A DNA stretch of 44,082 bases, taken from positions 1-44,082 of IMG/VR virus record IMGVR_UViG_3300005347_000203. One strand, 5' to 3'. This document shows, in pieces, positions 7,309 through 16,283 of the stretch (the first letter of the stretch is position 1; each line of letters begins with the position of its first letter). Made by a program: the position numbers and the translations under genes. Origin of the DNA: a virus. The notes beneath the pieces were generated by a model that was not told the origin of the DNA, made no database searches, and worked only from the letters and a program-made list of their open reading frames with translations.

Positions 7309-7932
7309 TCAGGGCCACCCAGCCTCAAGATCGATCGCATTGAGGGTGGCGAAATCCTCGGCCGCATCGATCGCGACCCCGATCGCCTGCGCGTTCGCAT
7401 GGCACGCCGCGACGCGGCCGAGCACGGCCAGCCCTGCCGCTATCATCTGCGCCGCGTCGAGCGCGACGAGGCTGTTGTCGGCCAGCTTCCAGCTGATGGT
7501 GAAAGGCGCTCCCGCGCCTTGCGCGATCATCGCGCCTGTCACCGCCCCGTTGATGTTCTGCCGCGACGGCAGGTCGCTGTCGAAGACCCCGATTCCCTCG
7601 ACCGGGCAACCGCCGTCGATCTCGATATCGCGCCGCGCGCGCACCGCCGCCTGCTTCTCCTGCTTCAGCAGCGCTAGGTCCGCCTCATTGCGCGCGACCA
7701 GCTCCCATTGCTGCGTCCACACGCCCTCGATCAGCGCGGGCGCCACCTCAACCGCTTGCTCGTCCGCCGCGGCCTCGGGCGGCGAGGCCGTCGCGACCGG
7801 GAAGACCCCCCAATCGGAAAGCCGCTCGTCGGGGATAACCGCCGAGAACGAGGTGTCGGGATTGTCTGCGCGCAACTGGTCGACCGAATAGGGGTAGGTC
7901 GGGCCGCCGTCGGTGATCAGAATGTAGGCCAT
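7309..7932 (-). CDS. DUF4376 family tail-fibre-associated protein
   Basis: The 207-residue product begins MAYILITDGGPTYPYS and ends with a DUF4376-type domain. The landmarks are ARRDIEIDGG, DLPSRQNINGAVTGAM and WKLADNSLVALDAAQM. DUF4376 is found at the end of phage tail fibres or in small proteins next to them, with no known enzymatic role. The ATG at 7932 is preceded by GGAG at good spacing; a TTG five codons earlier lacks support. It closes the distal tail operon, immediately before the terminator at 7261-7282. It may assist fibre folding, or form part of the fibre tip with the glycine-rich protein upstream. Confidence 0.72.
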   Translation of the reverse strand: MAYILITDGGPTYPYSVDQLRADNPDTSFSAVIPDERLSDWGVFPVATASPPEAAADEQAVEVAPALIEGVWTQQWELVARNEADLALLKQEKQAAVRARRDIEIDGGCPVEGIGVFDSDLPSRQNINGAVTGAMIAQGAGAPFTISWKLADNSLVALDAAQMIAAGLAVLGRVAACHANAQAIGVAIDAAEDFATLNAIDLEAGWP

Positions 7933-7943
7933 AAATGCTCCGC

Positions 7944-8732
7944 TCAACTGACCGTGAAGGTGCCGCTGCTGGTGAAGGTGTGGATCGTGTAGCCGCCGCT
8001 GGTGGTGACGGTGCCGCCCGATGCGCTCATCGACCCGGTCGGATATCTGATGATCACCCGGCCATTCTGCCCGGCACTGCCAACGCCGGTGACGGTGTTG
8101 GAGCCGCCGCCCTGGCCGCCGCTTCCGACGCCGCCGTAACCAGACGGGTTGCTGCCGCGAACGCCATTGTAGGAGCCGCCGCCACCGCCGGCACCGTAGA
8201 TGACTGCGGCGCCGCTGATCGAGCTGGACAGGCCAGCGCCACCAGCACCGCCATTTGTTGCGCCATTGCCACCGGCGCCTCCCGCACCGCCGCCGCCACC
8301 GCCGCCGCCAAGATTGACGCCTCCTGCGCTGCCGCCTGCGAAGCCCACGCCGGTCGAGGTGCCGCCAGCGACGATAGTGACGGTGCCATTACCTGTGCCT
8401 GCGCCGCCGCCACTGCCGCCTGCGCCGCCGGGGCGGGTTGGGGATCCGGCCGCGGTGCTTCCGCCGCGCCCTCCCCCCTTCGCCGTTCGGCCGAGAATCG
8501 TGCTGTCGCCGCCCGCGATACCCGCGCCGGTTCCACCGGACACGTTTGCGCCACCCGCACCGCCCAGCCCGACCGTGACGGCGTAGGAGCCGGGAACGAT
8601 CGCCGTCTGAAACGGGAGCACGTCGCCACCACCGCCACCGCCACCAGCCTCGCCACCGCCGCCACCGCCACCCGCCACGAGCAGGATGTCGACCGGAGGA
8701 CGCAGGGCTCTAAGGAGCTTTCTTGCGAGCAT
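7944..8732 (-). CDS. glycine-rich tail adhesin / receptor-binding protein candidate
   Basis: About 45 percent of the 262 residues are glycine, arranged in blocks such as GGGGGGGEAGG and GGAGGAGGNG between residues 20 and 225. The protein ends with a short beta region (GGYTIHTFTSSGTFTVS), the usual end of glycine-rich phage fibre domains. Proteins of this kind, such as the adhesin at the tip of some T4-like long tail fibres, form polyglycine-II bundles that expose variable loops for receptor binding. It overlaps the upstream gene as TGATG. The order (tail protein, Gly-rich protein, DUF4376 protein) fits a host-recognition complex. The receptor is unknown. Confidence 0.75.
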   Translation of the reverse strand: MLARKLLRALRPPVDILLVAGGGGGGGEAGGGGGGGDVLPFQTAIVPGSYAVTVGLGGAGGANVSGGTGAGIAGGDSTILGRTAKGGGRGGSTAAGSPTRPGGAGGSGGGAGTGNGTVTIVAGGTSTGVGFAGGSAGGVNLGGGGGGGGAGGAGGNGATNGGAGGAGLSSSISGAAVIYGAGGGGGSYNGVRGSNPSGYGGVGSGGQGGGSNTVTGVGSAGQNGRVIIRYPTGSMSASGGTVTTSGGYTIHTFTSSGTFTVS

Positions 8733-9532
8733 CAGGCAAAGGCTCCGGCGTAGGCGCCGTGATAGCCATCAGCATCGCGCCACAGAATAATGCCGCCATA
8801 GCCGGTCGTCGGCAGCGTCGGCGCAGCACCCCAAACCCAATCGGCCGCGCTGAGAATCGATGTCCACGTCACCGAATAAGCCGCCCCATCGGCGATCTTG
8901 ATGAAGATGGAATCGCCTACCGCGAAATTGGCAACGGTCGGCGTTCGGTTCGCGCCTAATATCCATTTCTGGATTGAGCCGTTGCGGGGATCGATGATCA
9001 CCGCTCCACTGTCCGGGATCGTATAGGTGTCTTCCGTAATCGTGCCATCGATTGTCGGATTCAGCAGCGTCATCAGATCAGGCGGCGCGATCGCAATCGT
9101 CCACGCGTTTTGCGTGCCCGACGCGCCGGCGCCGATCCGCGTGACGTTCACGTCAAGAGCGCCAGTGCCGCTATTATAGGCGGTGATCTGCCCGGTCATC
9201 CAGTTTGCCGGCGTGCCGGTATGGGCGATCGTCACGAACATGCCTACGACAAACGCTTTGCCGGTCTGAGTCACGAAACTCTTGTTGCCTATCCCGATCG
9301 CGACATTGCTCGTGCTCGTCGCGCTGGTCCCCGGCGCATTGACGGCGGTAAGCGCCGCCGCCTCGGCGTCCTGCGCATTCGCATAGACATTATCGGCAAC
9401 ATCGCCGATCTCGTCGGCGAACGTCGGCATGGCGCCGAACGCGGCCTCGGCGCGATCATCGAAATTGTCGGGATCGGCGCGCGTCGGAGCCGGGCCGGGA
9501 AACGGCGTGATGGTGGGCGGTGCAGTCGGCAT
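8732..9532 (-). CDS. tail fibre / base structural protein
   Basis: The 266-residue product begins MPTAPPTITPFPGPAPTRAD, a proline-rich N-terminus often seen at the tail-binding end of siphophage fibres, followed by DPDNFDDRAEAAFGAMPTF. The middle and C-terminal parts are beta-rich (FVVGMFVTIAHTGTPANWMT, then GGIILWRDADGYHGAYAGAF). I recognise the N-terminal pattern from tail-fibre proteins but cannot name a family for the rest. The ATG at 9532 was chosen because the longer upstream reading frame is basic shadow sequence that overlaps the neighbouring gene. It probably anchors the glycine-rich adhesin to the tail. Confidence 0.68.
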   Translation of the reverse strand: MPTAPPTITPFPGPAPTRADPDNFDDRAEAAFGAMPTFADEIGDVADNVYANAQDAEAAALTAVNAPGTSATSTSNVAIGIGNKSFVTQTGKAFVVGMFVTIAHTGTPANWMTGQITAYNSGTGALDVNVTRIGAGASGTQNAWTIAIAPPDLMTLLNPTIDGTITEDTYTIPDSGAVIIDPRNGSIQKWILGANRTPTVANFAVGDSIFIKIADGAAYSVTWTSILSAADWVWGAAPTLPTTGYGGIILWRDADGYHGAYAGAFA

Positions 9533-9543
9533 GTTGGTCCCCG

Positions 9544-10449
9544 TCAGGTGCTGGAGCTGAGGCCTTCGATCGTGATGTTCAGATAGCTGACGCTGCCCAA
9601 GCCCTCGGTCAGCTCGATCGAGAAATCGGTGACGAAGCCATAGACGGCGAGCTGGTCGTAACCGTCCTCGCCGAACCACAGCACCGCCGTGTCGCGCAAT
9701 TCGGTAAGAAGCTGATAAATGATGTCGGCCTCTGCGGTCGGGAACTGCGTCCGCAGCGTCATCCGCTTCGAAAAGCCGCGCTTGGCGACGCGCCAGACGC
9801 CGAACTGATCCTGTTCTTTGACGCTGAACGATATGATGTCGGACTTCGCGCCCTTTTCGGTCGTCCCGAGGCTGCGGCTGCGGCCGGGGATGACCGTGCC
9901 CGCCGTCACGGCCGCGCCCGAATCGCGCCCGGTCAACGTCAGCGTGACCTCACAATCCGAATAATCCGGCAGCTTGTCGAAATCGACTTGCGTGCGGATG
10001 CCGATCGGCTCCGTCAGCCAGCGATACCAGCTGTTGATTGCCTGCCCGCCCCGGTTGAACGAACGCGTCTGATTGTAAATCGTGACGCCCAGGCGCTTCA
10101 TCTCAAGCGTCGCGGTTTCGGCGTTGCTGTCGAGCACGGCCAGCGCGGTGATAGAGCCGAGCGTCAGCACATATTCCATACTGCCGATCCGCGTCGTGAG
10201 CGTTCCCACCCCCTCGTCGAAAACTGCGAATGTGTTGTCCGGTCCGGTGTCGAGCCACCACGCCGGATCGGTCAGCGCGTGCCCGGTGTTACCGGCCGCC
10301 ACGCTTTTCATGATCCGGTGATTGACCGTGTCGCGTGCCAAGGCCGCGGCTGCATAGGTCGTCGCGCCGTTATAGGCGGCGACGGTCTCGGTAACGTCGG
10401 TGGAGACCAGCATCGCGCTGGTCACCGGCGTGGGTTTGATCAGCCTCAT
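9544..10449 (-). CDS. phage tail protein following the tape measure
   Basis: The 301-residue product begins MRLIKPTPVTSAMLVSTDV. Near residue 60 it carries the pattern DPAWWLDTGPDNTFAVFD, typical of a conserved but uncharacterised siphophage tail family. It overlaps the tape measure gene as ATGA and is the only sizeable gene between the tape measure and the fibre genes. It may therefore form the tail hub or distal adaptor. The frame extends upstream without a credible start, and the ATG at 10449 fits the conserved N-terminus. No hydrolase motif is present. Confidence 0.68.
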   Translation of the reverse strand: MRLIKPTPVTSAMLVSTDVTETVAAYNGATTYAAAALARDTVNHRIMKSVAAGNTGHALTDPAWWLDTGPDNTFAVFDEGVGTLTTRIGSMEYVLTLGSITALAVLDSNAETATLEMKRLGVTIYNQTRSFNRGGQAINSWYRWLTEPIGIRTQVDFDKLPDYSDCEVTLTLTGRDSGAAVTAGTVIPGRSRSLGTTEKGAKSDIISFSVKEQDQFGVWRVAKRGFSKRMTLRTQFPTAEADIIYQLLTELRDTAVLWFGEDGYDQLAVYGFVTDFSIELTEGLGSVSYLNITIEGLSSST

Positions 10450-13400
10450 GCCGCGATCTCGACCGTTCCCAGCGCGCCTGCCACCCCGTTCGCCGCGGCT
10501 AGCCGCTCCGCCTTGTCGAGCACGGCCGCGGTTTTTTCGTCGGCGGAGGCGATCCGGTCGAGACGCGCCGTCAGCTGCGCGCGCGTGTCGGCCAGCTCGG
10601 CCTTGACGCTGCGCAGCTCGCTCACCAGCGCGTCGTTCTGCGCCGTGCCCGCCGTCGCCGCCGCGAAATTCGAACTCGTCTGCCACCAGCTGCCGGCATT
10701 GCCGTTGCTCATCGTCGGCGCGATGCTGCCGCCGGCATTCGTCACCGCCATGATCAGATCATAGGTGCGCTGCAGGCTGGCCGCCGTTCCCGCTTCGATG
10801 AAGTCGAGCTGCGTCTTACTCGTCGCGATCGTCTGAGCCGCTTCGAGCAACGCGCGCGACAATTCGGGCAGCTGCTTAGCGGCATCCTGATTGCCGCCAC
10901 GCGCCGCGATCGTCGCCGCGTCGAACTGTCGCTGGAGCGTGGCAAAGCTGGCATCGGGAGTAGCCGTCAGCCCGCGGATCCGCTGAACCTCGGCAAGAAT
11001 ACCATCCGCCACCGAAATCCACGCCTGCCGCAGCTGCTCGGCCGCGCGCGCGGCTTCCTGCGCCGCCTGCGCCGCCTGCCGCTGCGCCTCGGCCGCCGCC
11101 TGCTCGGCCGCGATCTGATCCTGCCGCGCGTAGATCTGCTCGAGCAGCGCCTTGTTCGATGGATCGAGCTGGTCGATCTCCATCTGCCGCAGCGCGGCGG
11201 TGTCGCCGTTGATCTGCAGCAGCTGCTTTTCCAGATCGCGGCGCTCGCGCAGGATCGCGGCGGCGGATGCCGCATTCTGACCGGCTGTGACGATGCTGGC
11301 GAAGGCCGGAGCCAGCTGGATCAGCGTCGCATAAAGCGTGCGGCCGCCCTCGGTCGTCAGATCCTGCGCCTCGACCAGAGCACGGAACGCCGCGATGCTG
11401 TCGGGCATCGCGATGCCCAGGCTATCGAAGATCGTGCCGAGCTGCGCCATCTTCGCCGCGCTCTGCTCGGCTTCCGAATAGAAGGTCGTGAAATAGCTTT
11501 CGATCGCACCCTGATAGTTGCCGACACTGTCAAACAGGTCGGCGATGCCCATGCTCGCGTCGATGCCCAGCGACTTCGACGCGAGGCCGAGCAGCTGGAG
11601 CGAGCCGGTGACCGCCTCGACTGTCGATGCCACCCGGACCAGCGTCTCGAACGCGCCTTCGCCGACTTCCTGGAAACGCTGCAGGTCGATGACGAAGCTC
11701 GCCATCTTGTCGGCCTGCGCGCCGAACACGGCGGTCAATTTCTCCTGGATCTCCTCGCCCGACAGATCCTTCAGATCGATCTTGCCGATATCGACGATGA
11801 AGCCAGCCAGCTTCGCGTCGATCTCGTCGAGACCGACTCCCAGCGGCCCGGCGGCGAGCCGGATCGTGTCGGCGAAGCTCAGGATCAGCTTGCCGAACTG
11901 ATCTTCCAGAACATCGTCGAGATCGCCGAACTGCGTCTTGTATTTCTTGGATGTGCTGACGCCCAGAAACTTTTTCGTCTTCTTGATGTCGGCATAGGTC
12001 TGCCCATCAAAGCCGAGACCTTCGATATCCTCGATCGACTGCGGCCCGCCGAAAATGCCGCTGCCGACGACCTTGGTTTTCGTTCCGAACAAGCTGCCCA
12101 GCACCTTGCCGATGCCGCCGATAATATCGCCGAGGATCGGGATCTTGCTCGCGATCCCCAGCGGATCGAACAGGCTCTCAATCGCCTTGCCGAGCAGGTT
12201 CTTCTCGAACCCTGTGGCTATGTTCATCTGGCCGCCGACATCATCGAGGCCCTGTCGCAGTACGAGGTTCGTCACCCCGCCCAGCTGGCTTTCGATCGAT
12301 TTCAGGCTTGCCAGCATTTGCCGCGAGACCGCGAGCATATCGGTATCGAGATCGGCCAGCAGATCCAGCGAACGCTTAATGCTGTCGCTCTTGGCGTCCC
12401 CATCGCCGAACACGGTGCCCGTGCCGCTATTAGTGATCGGCGCCGATCCACCGCCCCCGCCGCCGCCCAGCACCACGCCGACCGCCGCCAGCGCCGCGAG
12501 CACCGCCGCGATCGCGCCCAGGCTGAGCGGGAAGGGTGTCGTCGCCGCCGCCTTCGCTGCCGCCGCGCTCGCGTCGGCCGTAGCCCGCGCACCGCTGTTA
12601 GTGATGCTCGATACAGTCTCCGCCGCGTCCTGCACCATCGCCTTGATCGACATGGCGAGCTGCACCGCGCGGAAGGTTTTTTCGACCGCTTCCAGGGCCT
12701 TGTACCCCTTCGAACGCTCGCTGAAGAATTCCTTCGCGGCGCCGGTCAGGTCGCCATACAGGCGAAGCTCGTTCTGCGACTTTTGCTGCGCGTAATCGCG
12801 CTCGACCTTCGCCAGCTTGGCGGCGTCACCGGCTGCGGCGGCAGTGCCTACCCGTCGTGCCTCGTCGGCGGTCTTCTGTGCGTTGAGATAGTAGCTGAGC
12901 GACATGGTCGCGTTTTCGATCGAACGGCCGACGTCACCCCAGGAGCGAGCGAAATCGCGCAGCGTGTCGATAAATTCCTGTGGCGGATTGGCGAGCATAT
13001 CGCTGAAGGTCTGCACCTCGGGCAGGGCGAGGCGGAGGCTGGAGATCAAGTTCGGTAACGCCTGGTCATCGAATTTGAAATCGACGACTTTCAGTTCCAC
13101 CAGAGAGCCCCGGAGCCTCTCGATCTCCTCCCGCTGGTTTCGGTATTCTTCAAGCGCGCCCTCTCGGAGCAACCCCTTGGTGACGTTGTCGAGGGGCAAT
13201 TTCGCTATGTTCGCAAGGGTCTTTTCATATTCATCCGCAGCTGCCTGCAGAGGCATGTATTTCTTCGTGTAGTCTTCGATCATCTGCACCTGATCTTCGA
13301 GCGCCTTTTTAGCTTCGGCCTCGCGCTTCCGCTGCGCCGCTTCGGCGGCGGCAGCCGCCTTCCGGGCATTAGCTTTGCGATCGGCCTCGGCTTCGGAGCG

Positions 13401-14900
13401 CTGCGCTTCCTCCGCGGCCCGGCGCTTGCTCTCGGCCTCCATCTTTTGGGCCGCCTCATATTCGAGTGCCTGGAGCTTCTGGCGCTCCAGCAACAGTCGG
13501 CCGACTTGGCCAAATGTCTTTCCTTCCGCCTCCTTTGCCTTGCGATATTCGGTCAGTTGCCGCGCTTGGTCGTTCAGTGCCATCGCCTGCGGTCCCGCCG
13601 CCACCGCCTTCTGTCGCTCCTGAAGCTCCCGCAACTCTTCGCTGTATTTGGCCGCGCTCGATGCCGCCGCATCGGTCGCCGACTTATGCTTCATCCACAC
13701 GGTCGCCGCGACGCCGGCCGCCGCGCTGAGTCCCGCGACAATCCAGCCGACCGGACCGAGGCTGGCATAAAGCGCGATCGCTGCCCCCCGCACCACCGTG
13801 AAGATCGCCGGTAGCGTCCCCATCGTCGTCGCCATCGCGATGAACCCCAGGCGCGCGGCCGCCGTCGCGGCCATGAGGGCCGTCAAGGCCGTGCGGATCG
13901 CCGTGAACGCGGTGACTATTGCCCCGGCCGCCGCCACACCGACATAGGCGCTGCCCAGCGCGACGACGGCGATAGTCAGCGCCTCCACCGCCGTCTTATT
14001 ATCCGCGAGCACTGCGCTGATCGCCCCGATCGTACTGACCGCGCCGCTGCCCAACAGCCGCACGATCGATGCAACCTCTTCGAGCGCCGATCCCATCAGC
14101 CCCGTCAATTCGGTCGAATTATTTAACTCACTGGCGACCAACATCAGATCGGTGCGGAAATTGGCGAAGCTGCCCGACACCGTCTGCGGCAGCTTCATGG
14201 CCTCGGCTTCGAGGCCCACCATCTGTTTGAGGAGGGCTCCGCCGACGACGCCCGCGGTCAACTGTCCCTGCGCCGCCATTTCGCGCAACGCACCCTCGGC
14301 GATCCCCGATCCTTCGGCAATTGCCTGCAGGATTCGGGGCGAAGCCTCGGCGATCGAGTTGAACTCGTCGCCGCGCAGCACCCCCGATGCCATTGCCTGG
14401 GCGAACTGCTGCGTCGCCGCCGCCGCCTCGGTCGCGTTAGCGCCGCCGACCCGCATCGCCTTGCCGAACGCATCGGTAACGTTGATCACCGTCTGCGTAT
14501 CCGCGCCGAGCTGGCGCAGCGGGCGCGACAACTTCGTGTAGAGGCCCGCCGTCGCCTCGATCCCCACCTGATTCTCTTTCGAGATCCGCACCAGCTGCTG
14601 CTGTACTTCACCCAGGTCGACACCCTCGGCTGTCACCTGTCGGATCCGGGCTTCGACCAGCTTCATGCTGTCGGCCATCTGCACGAACTCGCGCACGACG
14701 ACGCCGGTGCCGATCGCCGCGATCGTGTTTCTTACCATCCCCCCGATCTGGTTCAGCGCCTGCATCGCGCCCGAGACCCGATCGACCTCGTTGCGCATCG
14801 CGGTTGATGCCCCGGTGACCGTCCGCGCGGCCACGTCCATATCGTTCTTCAGCTTCGCCAGATTGGCGATGAAGTCGATTTCCAGCTCGCCAGCGTTCAC
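10446..14900 (-). CDS. tail tape measure protein
   Basis: The 1484-residue product has the N-terminal tape-measure domain (about residues 55-260), with TAGLYTKLSRPLRQLGADT and AMASGVLRGDEFNSIAE as landmarks. Hydrophobic segments near residues 275-400 follow, including ALTIAVVALGSAYVGVAAAG. Long Ala/Glu/Arg-rich helices lie around 430-620 and again near 1250-1310. Tape measure proteins fix tail length and pass through the host envelope during injection. At roughly 0.15 nm per residue the tail would be about 220 nm, an estimate from family behaviour. The start is GTG, only 15 bases after a strong terminator hairpin. It lies downstream of the Rha island, not directly after the chaperone pair as in most siphophages. 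Confidence 0.93.
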   Translation of the reverse strand: MNAGELEIDFIANLAKLKNDMDVAARTVTGASTAMRNEVDRVSGAMQALNQIGGMVRNTIAAIGTGVVVREFVQMADSMKLVEARIRQVTAEGVDLGEVQQQLVRISKENQVGIEATAGLYTKLSRPLRQLGADTQTVINVTDAFGKAMRVGGANATEAAAATQQFAQAMASGVLRGDEFNSIAEASPRILQAIAEGSGIAEGALREMAAQGQLTAGVVGGALLKQMVGLEAEAMKLPQTVSGSFANFRTDLMLVASELNNSTELTGLMGSALEEVASIVRLLGSGAVSTIGAISAVLADNKTAVEALTIAVVALGSAYVGVAAAGAIVTAFTAIRTALTALMAATAAARLGFIAMATTMGTLPAIFTVVRGAAIALYASLGPVGWIVAGLSAAAGVAATVWMKHKSATDAAASSAAKYSEELRELQERQKAVAAGPQAMALNDQARQLTEYRKAKEAEGKTFGQVGRLLLERQKLQALEYEAAQKMEAESKRRAAEEAQRSEAEADRKANARKAAAAAEAAQRKREAEAKKALEDQVQMIEDYTKKYMPLQAAADEYEKTLANIAKLPLDNVTKGLLREGALEEYRNQREEIERLRGSLVELKVVDFKFDDQALPNLISSLRLALPEVQTFSDMLANPPQEFIDTLRDFARSWGDVGRSIENATMSLSYYLNAQKTADEARRVGTAAAAGDAAKLAKVERDYAQQKSQNELRLYGDLTGAAKEFFSERSKGYKALEAVEKTFRAVQLAMSIKAMVQDAAETVSSITNSGARATADASAAAAKAAATTPFPLSLGAIAAVLAALAAVGVVLGGGGGGGSAPITNSGTGTVFGDGDAKSDSIKRSLDLLADLDTDMLAVSRQMLASLKSIESQLGGVTNLVLRQGLDDVGGQMNIATGFEKNLLGKAIESLFDPLGIASKIPILGDIIGGIGKVLGSLFGTKTKVVGSGIFGGPQSIEDIEGLGFDGQTYADIKKTKKFLGVSTSKKYKTQFGDLDDVLEDQFGKLILSFADTIRLAAGPLGVGLDEIDAKLAGFIVDIGKIDLKDLSGEEIQEKLTAVFGAQADKMASFVIDLQRFQEVGEGAFETLVRVASTVEAVTGSLQLLGLASKSLGIDASMGIADLFDSVGNYQGAIESYFTTFYSEAEQSAAKMAQLGTIFDSLGIAMPDSIAAFRALVEAQDLTTEGGRTLYATLIQLAPAFASIVTAGQNAASAAAILRERRDLEKQLLQINGDTAALRQMEIDQLDPSNKALLEQIYARQDQIAAEQAAAEAQRQAAQAAQEAARAAEQLRQAWISVADGILAEVQRIRGLTATPDASFATLQRQFDAATIAARGGNQDAAKQLPELSRALLEAAQTIATSKTQLDFIEAGTAASLQRTYDLIMAVTNAGGSIAPTMSNGNAGSWWQTSSNFAAATAGTAQNDALVSELRSVKAELADTRAQLTARLDRIASADEKTAAVLDKAERLAAANGVAGALGTVEIAA

Positions 14901-14914
14901 CGGGTGATTCCCAT

Positions 14915-14939
14915 AAAAAAGGGCGGCAAAAGCCGCCCT
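14915..14939 (-). terminator. intrinsic terminator just before the tape measure start
   Basis: On the minus strand AGGGCGGC-TTTT-GCCGCCCT is followed by a run of T (14915-14920). It follows the rha gene and lies only 15 bases before the GTG of the tape measure gene. It probably ends the Rha-island transcript and must be read through for tape measure expression. Confidence 0.85.
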
Positions 14940-14979
14940 GGTTCAATTCATCGACACGGCGACAGCTTCCCGCCCATCC

Positions 14980-14993
14980 GTCCAATTTTGGAC
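14980..14993. repeat. GTCCAA-2-TTGGAC inverted repeat, copy 1
   Basis: GTCCAATTTTGGAC is an inverted repeat with 6-bp arms around two bases. It lies between the end of rha and the tape measure terminator. The same arms recur at 15672-15685 inside rha. A protein-binding site is possible; Rha or the nearby ribbon-helix-helix protein would be candidates. Confidence 0.4.
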
Positions 14994-15033
14994 CCATGGT
15001 CGGAAGGCTGTGCCTCCTTACATTTTCAGCCGA

Positions 15034-15819
15034 TCAGTGCGGCGATCGCAGCCGCAATCCGATCTTGTATGACACGTCCGATCTTCGGCCCGGATAGCCG
15101 AGGGACGTCAGCGCCTGCGAAAACGCCTTCATCGACAGTGCATCCTGCCGCTGCCCGACCGCCCACTGCACGAAATCATTATAGAGCGCCGTCGTCCTGA
15201 TCCGATGGCCCGGCACAGGCTCGGTGCGATCCCGCACCCAATCGAGCACCTGCCGCGCGACCGGGTCGCTCGCCGCCAGCAGCCGGATAGGATCGAGCGG
15301 ATCTTCCTCGGCTTCCCAGCCCAGCTCGCGCATCGCCACGATCGCCCCCGGCCGCCCCTTAGCCATCCGCATTTCGCGGACATAGGCAAGCTGGATATTC
15401 GGCGGCTCATATTTCAGCCGATCGACGAACCGCATGTCGCCGATCGGCAGCGGCGGCGCGAGCGGCGCGTCGTCGATGTCGTCGTCATCATTGCTTGCCG
15501 CCCGCAGCGCCAGCTCCAGCTGCTCGAACGCATCGTAAAAGGCGACTTTCCAGTCGAGCGCCTTCGGCCCCGTGAAACCCATGGCCAGGATCGTGAAGCC
15601 TTTCCGATCCATCTCATAATAATGGCTGTCACGCCGAGCCATCTTACCAGTTTCAACACGCTGGATCATGCGTCCAAAATTGGACGCAAGATCCTGCCTC
15701 GCTTCTACCAGCGCCCGGATAGCCCGCATCACGTGCTGATGCTGCTTCTCGAAAGCCCGTGCGACGTCGATGCTGCTCGCCATTGCCTGTCCGTCGCGAA
15801 CCTGAACCAATGCGGTCAT
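15034..15819 (-). CDS. rha: Rha family phage regulatory protein
   Basis: The 261-residue product has the Rha DNA-binding-type N-terminus: SSIDVARAFEKQHQHVMRAI, a conserved aromatic segment SHYYEMDRKGFTILAMGFTG, and ALDWKVAFYDAFEQLE. In lambdoid phages Rha proteins influence growth in certain hosts. Residues 185-260 form a second unit with RIRTTALYNDFVQWAVG and SMKAFSQALTSLGYPG, like the winged-helix domain at the C-terminus of phage D5/P4 primases. The start at 15819 overlaps the preceding gene as ATGA. Its position inside the tail operon is unusual. The longer reading frame upstream is shadow sequence. Confidence 0.85.
   Translation of the reverse strand: MTALVQVRDGQAMASSIDVARAFEKQHQHVMRAIRALVEARQDLASNFGRMIQRVETGKMARRDSHYYEMDRKGFTILAMGFTGPKALDWKVAFYDAFEQLELALRAASNDDDDIDDAPLAPPLPIGDMRFVDRLKYEPPNIQLAYVREMRMAKGRPGAIVAMRELGWEAEEDPLDPIRLLAASDPVARQVLDWVRDRTEPVPGHRIRTTALYNDFVQWAVGQRQDALSMKAFSQALTSLGYPGRRSDVSYKIGLRLRSPH
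15670..15687. repeat. GCGTCCAA-AA-TTGGACGC inverted repeat, copy 2
   Basis: An 18-base inverted repeat with perfect 8-bp arms lies inside the rha coding region, where it encodes part of SNFGRM. Its core matches copy 1 at 14980-14993. A weaker version, TCCAAAATTGG, is at 32414-32424 inside the methyltransferase gene. Confidence 0.4.
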
Positions 15820-16253
15820 GCCAGTCCTCCCAACCGGCGAACATCGGCGATCGCGTAGCGCATATTTTGTTCGAGCCGATCTTCGTCGAACATCATCACG
15901 TCCAGCTTGTCGGCCAGCGCCTGCAGGTCGGGCGCCGGGATCTTCACCAGCGCGTCGATCTGCCGGCACATCTCGGTGCACAGCCGCATGCTCTCGTCTT
16001 CCCATTGTACATGCGGCCCGAAAGCTGCCCGCGCCGCCATGGCCTGCGAATTCATCAAGCAACGTTCGTTCGCGCGATAGGCCGCCAGCGCCGGCCGCCA
16101 CGCCCCCGCCGCCATTGCTGGCGCTGCGGCGAGCGCTGGCACGATCGCGAGGCCGGCCAGCAGCCCGCGCCGGGTGGCCCCGGCAGTCTTGTTCGAAATG
16201 CCACCTGCCCTGTCGGGCGCGGCGGTGCTAAAGGCATTCACAGCTCGTTGCAT
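15816..16253 (-). CDS. small protein with twin-arginine-type signal
   Basis: The 145-residue product carries ATRRGLLAGLAIVPALAAAP near residues 26-45, a twin-arginine-like motif, a hydrophobic core and an AMA-AG cleavage-like end. A 100-residue helical domain with several cysteines follows (NERCLMNS, MRLCTEMCRQ). The start at 16253 is well supported by GGAGGT six bases upstream. It is the first gene of the two-gene rha unit and overlaps rha by ATGA. No family is recognised. An exported protein in this place suggests host modification by the lysogen, which is inference. Confidence 0.65.
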   Translation of the reverse strand: MQRAVNAFSTAAPDRAGGISNKTAGATRRGLLAGLAIVPALAAAPAMAAGAWRPALAAYRANERCLMNSQAMAARAAFGPHVQWEDESMRLCTEMCRQIDALVKIPAPDLQALADKLDVMMFDEDRLEQNMRYAIADVRRLGGLA

Positions 16254-16283
16254 CGGGTTACCTCCGTGCAGTGGGTTAGAGGC

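Noticed and set aside
7944-8671. Low-complexity repeats as a CRISPR or tandem DNA repeat
   Set aside because: The GCC/ACC triplets simply encode glycine blocks in the adhesin; there are no regular spacers.
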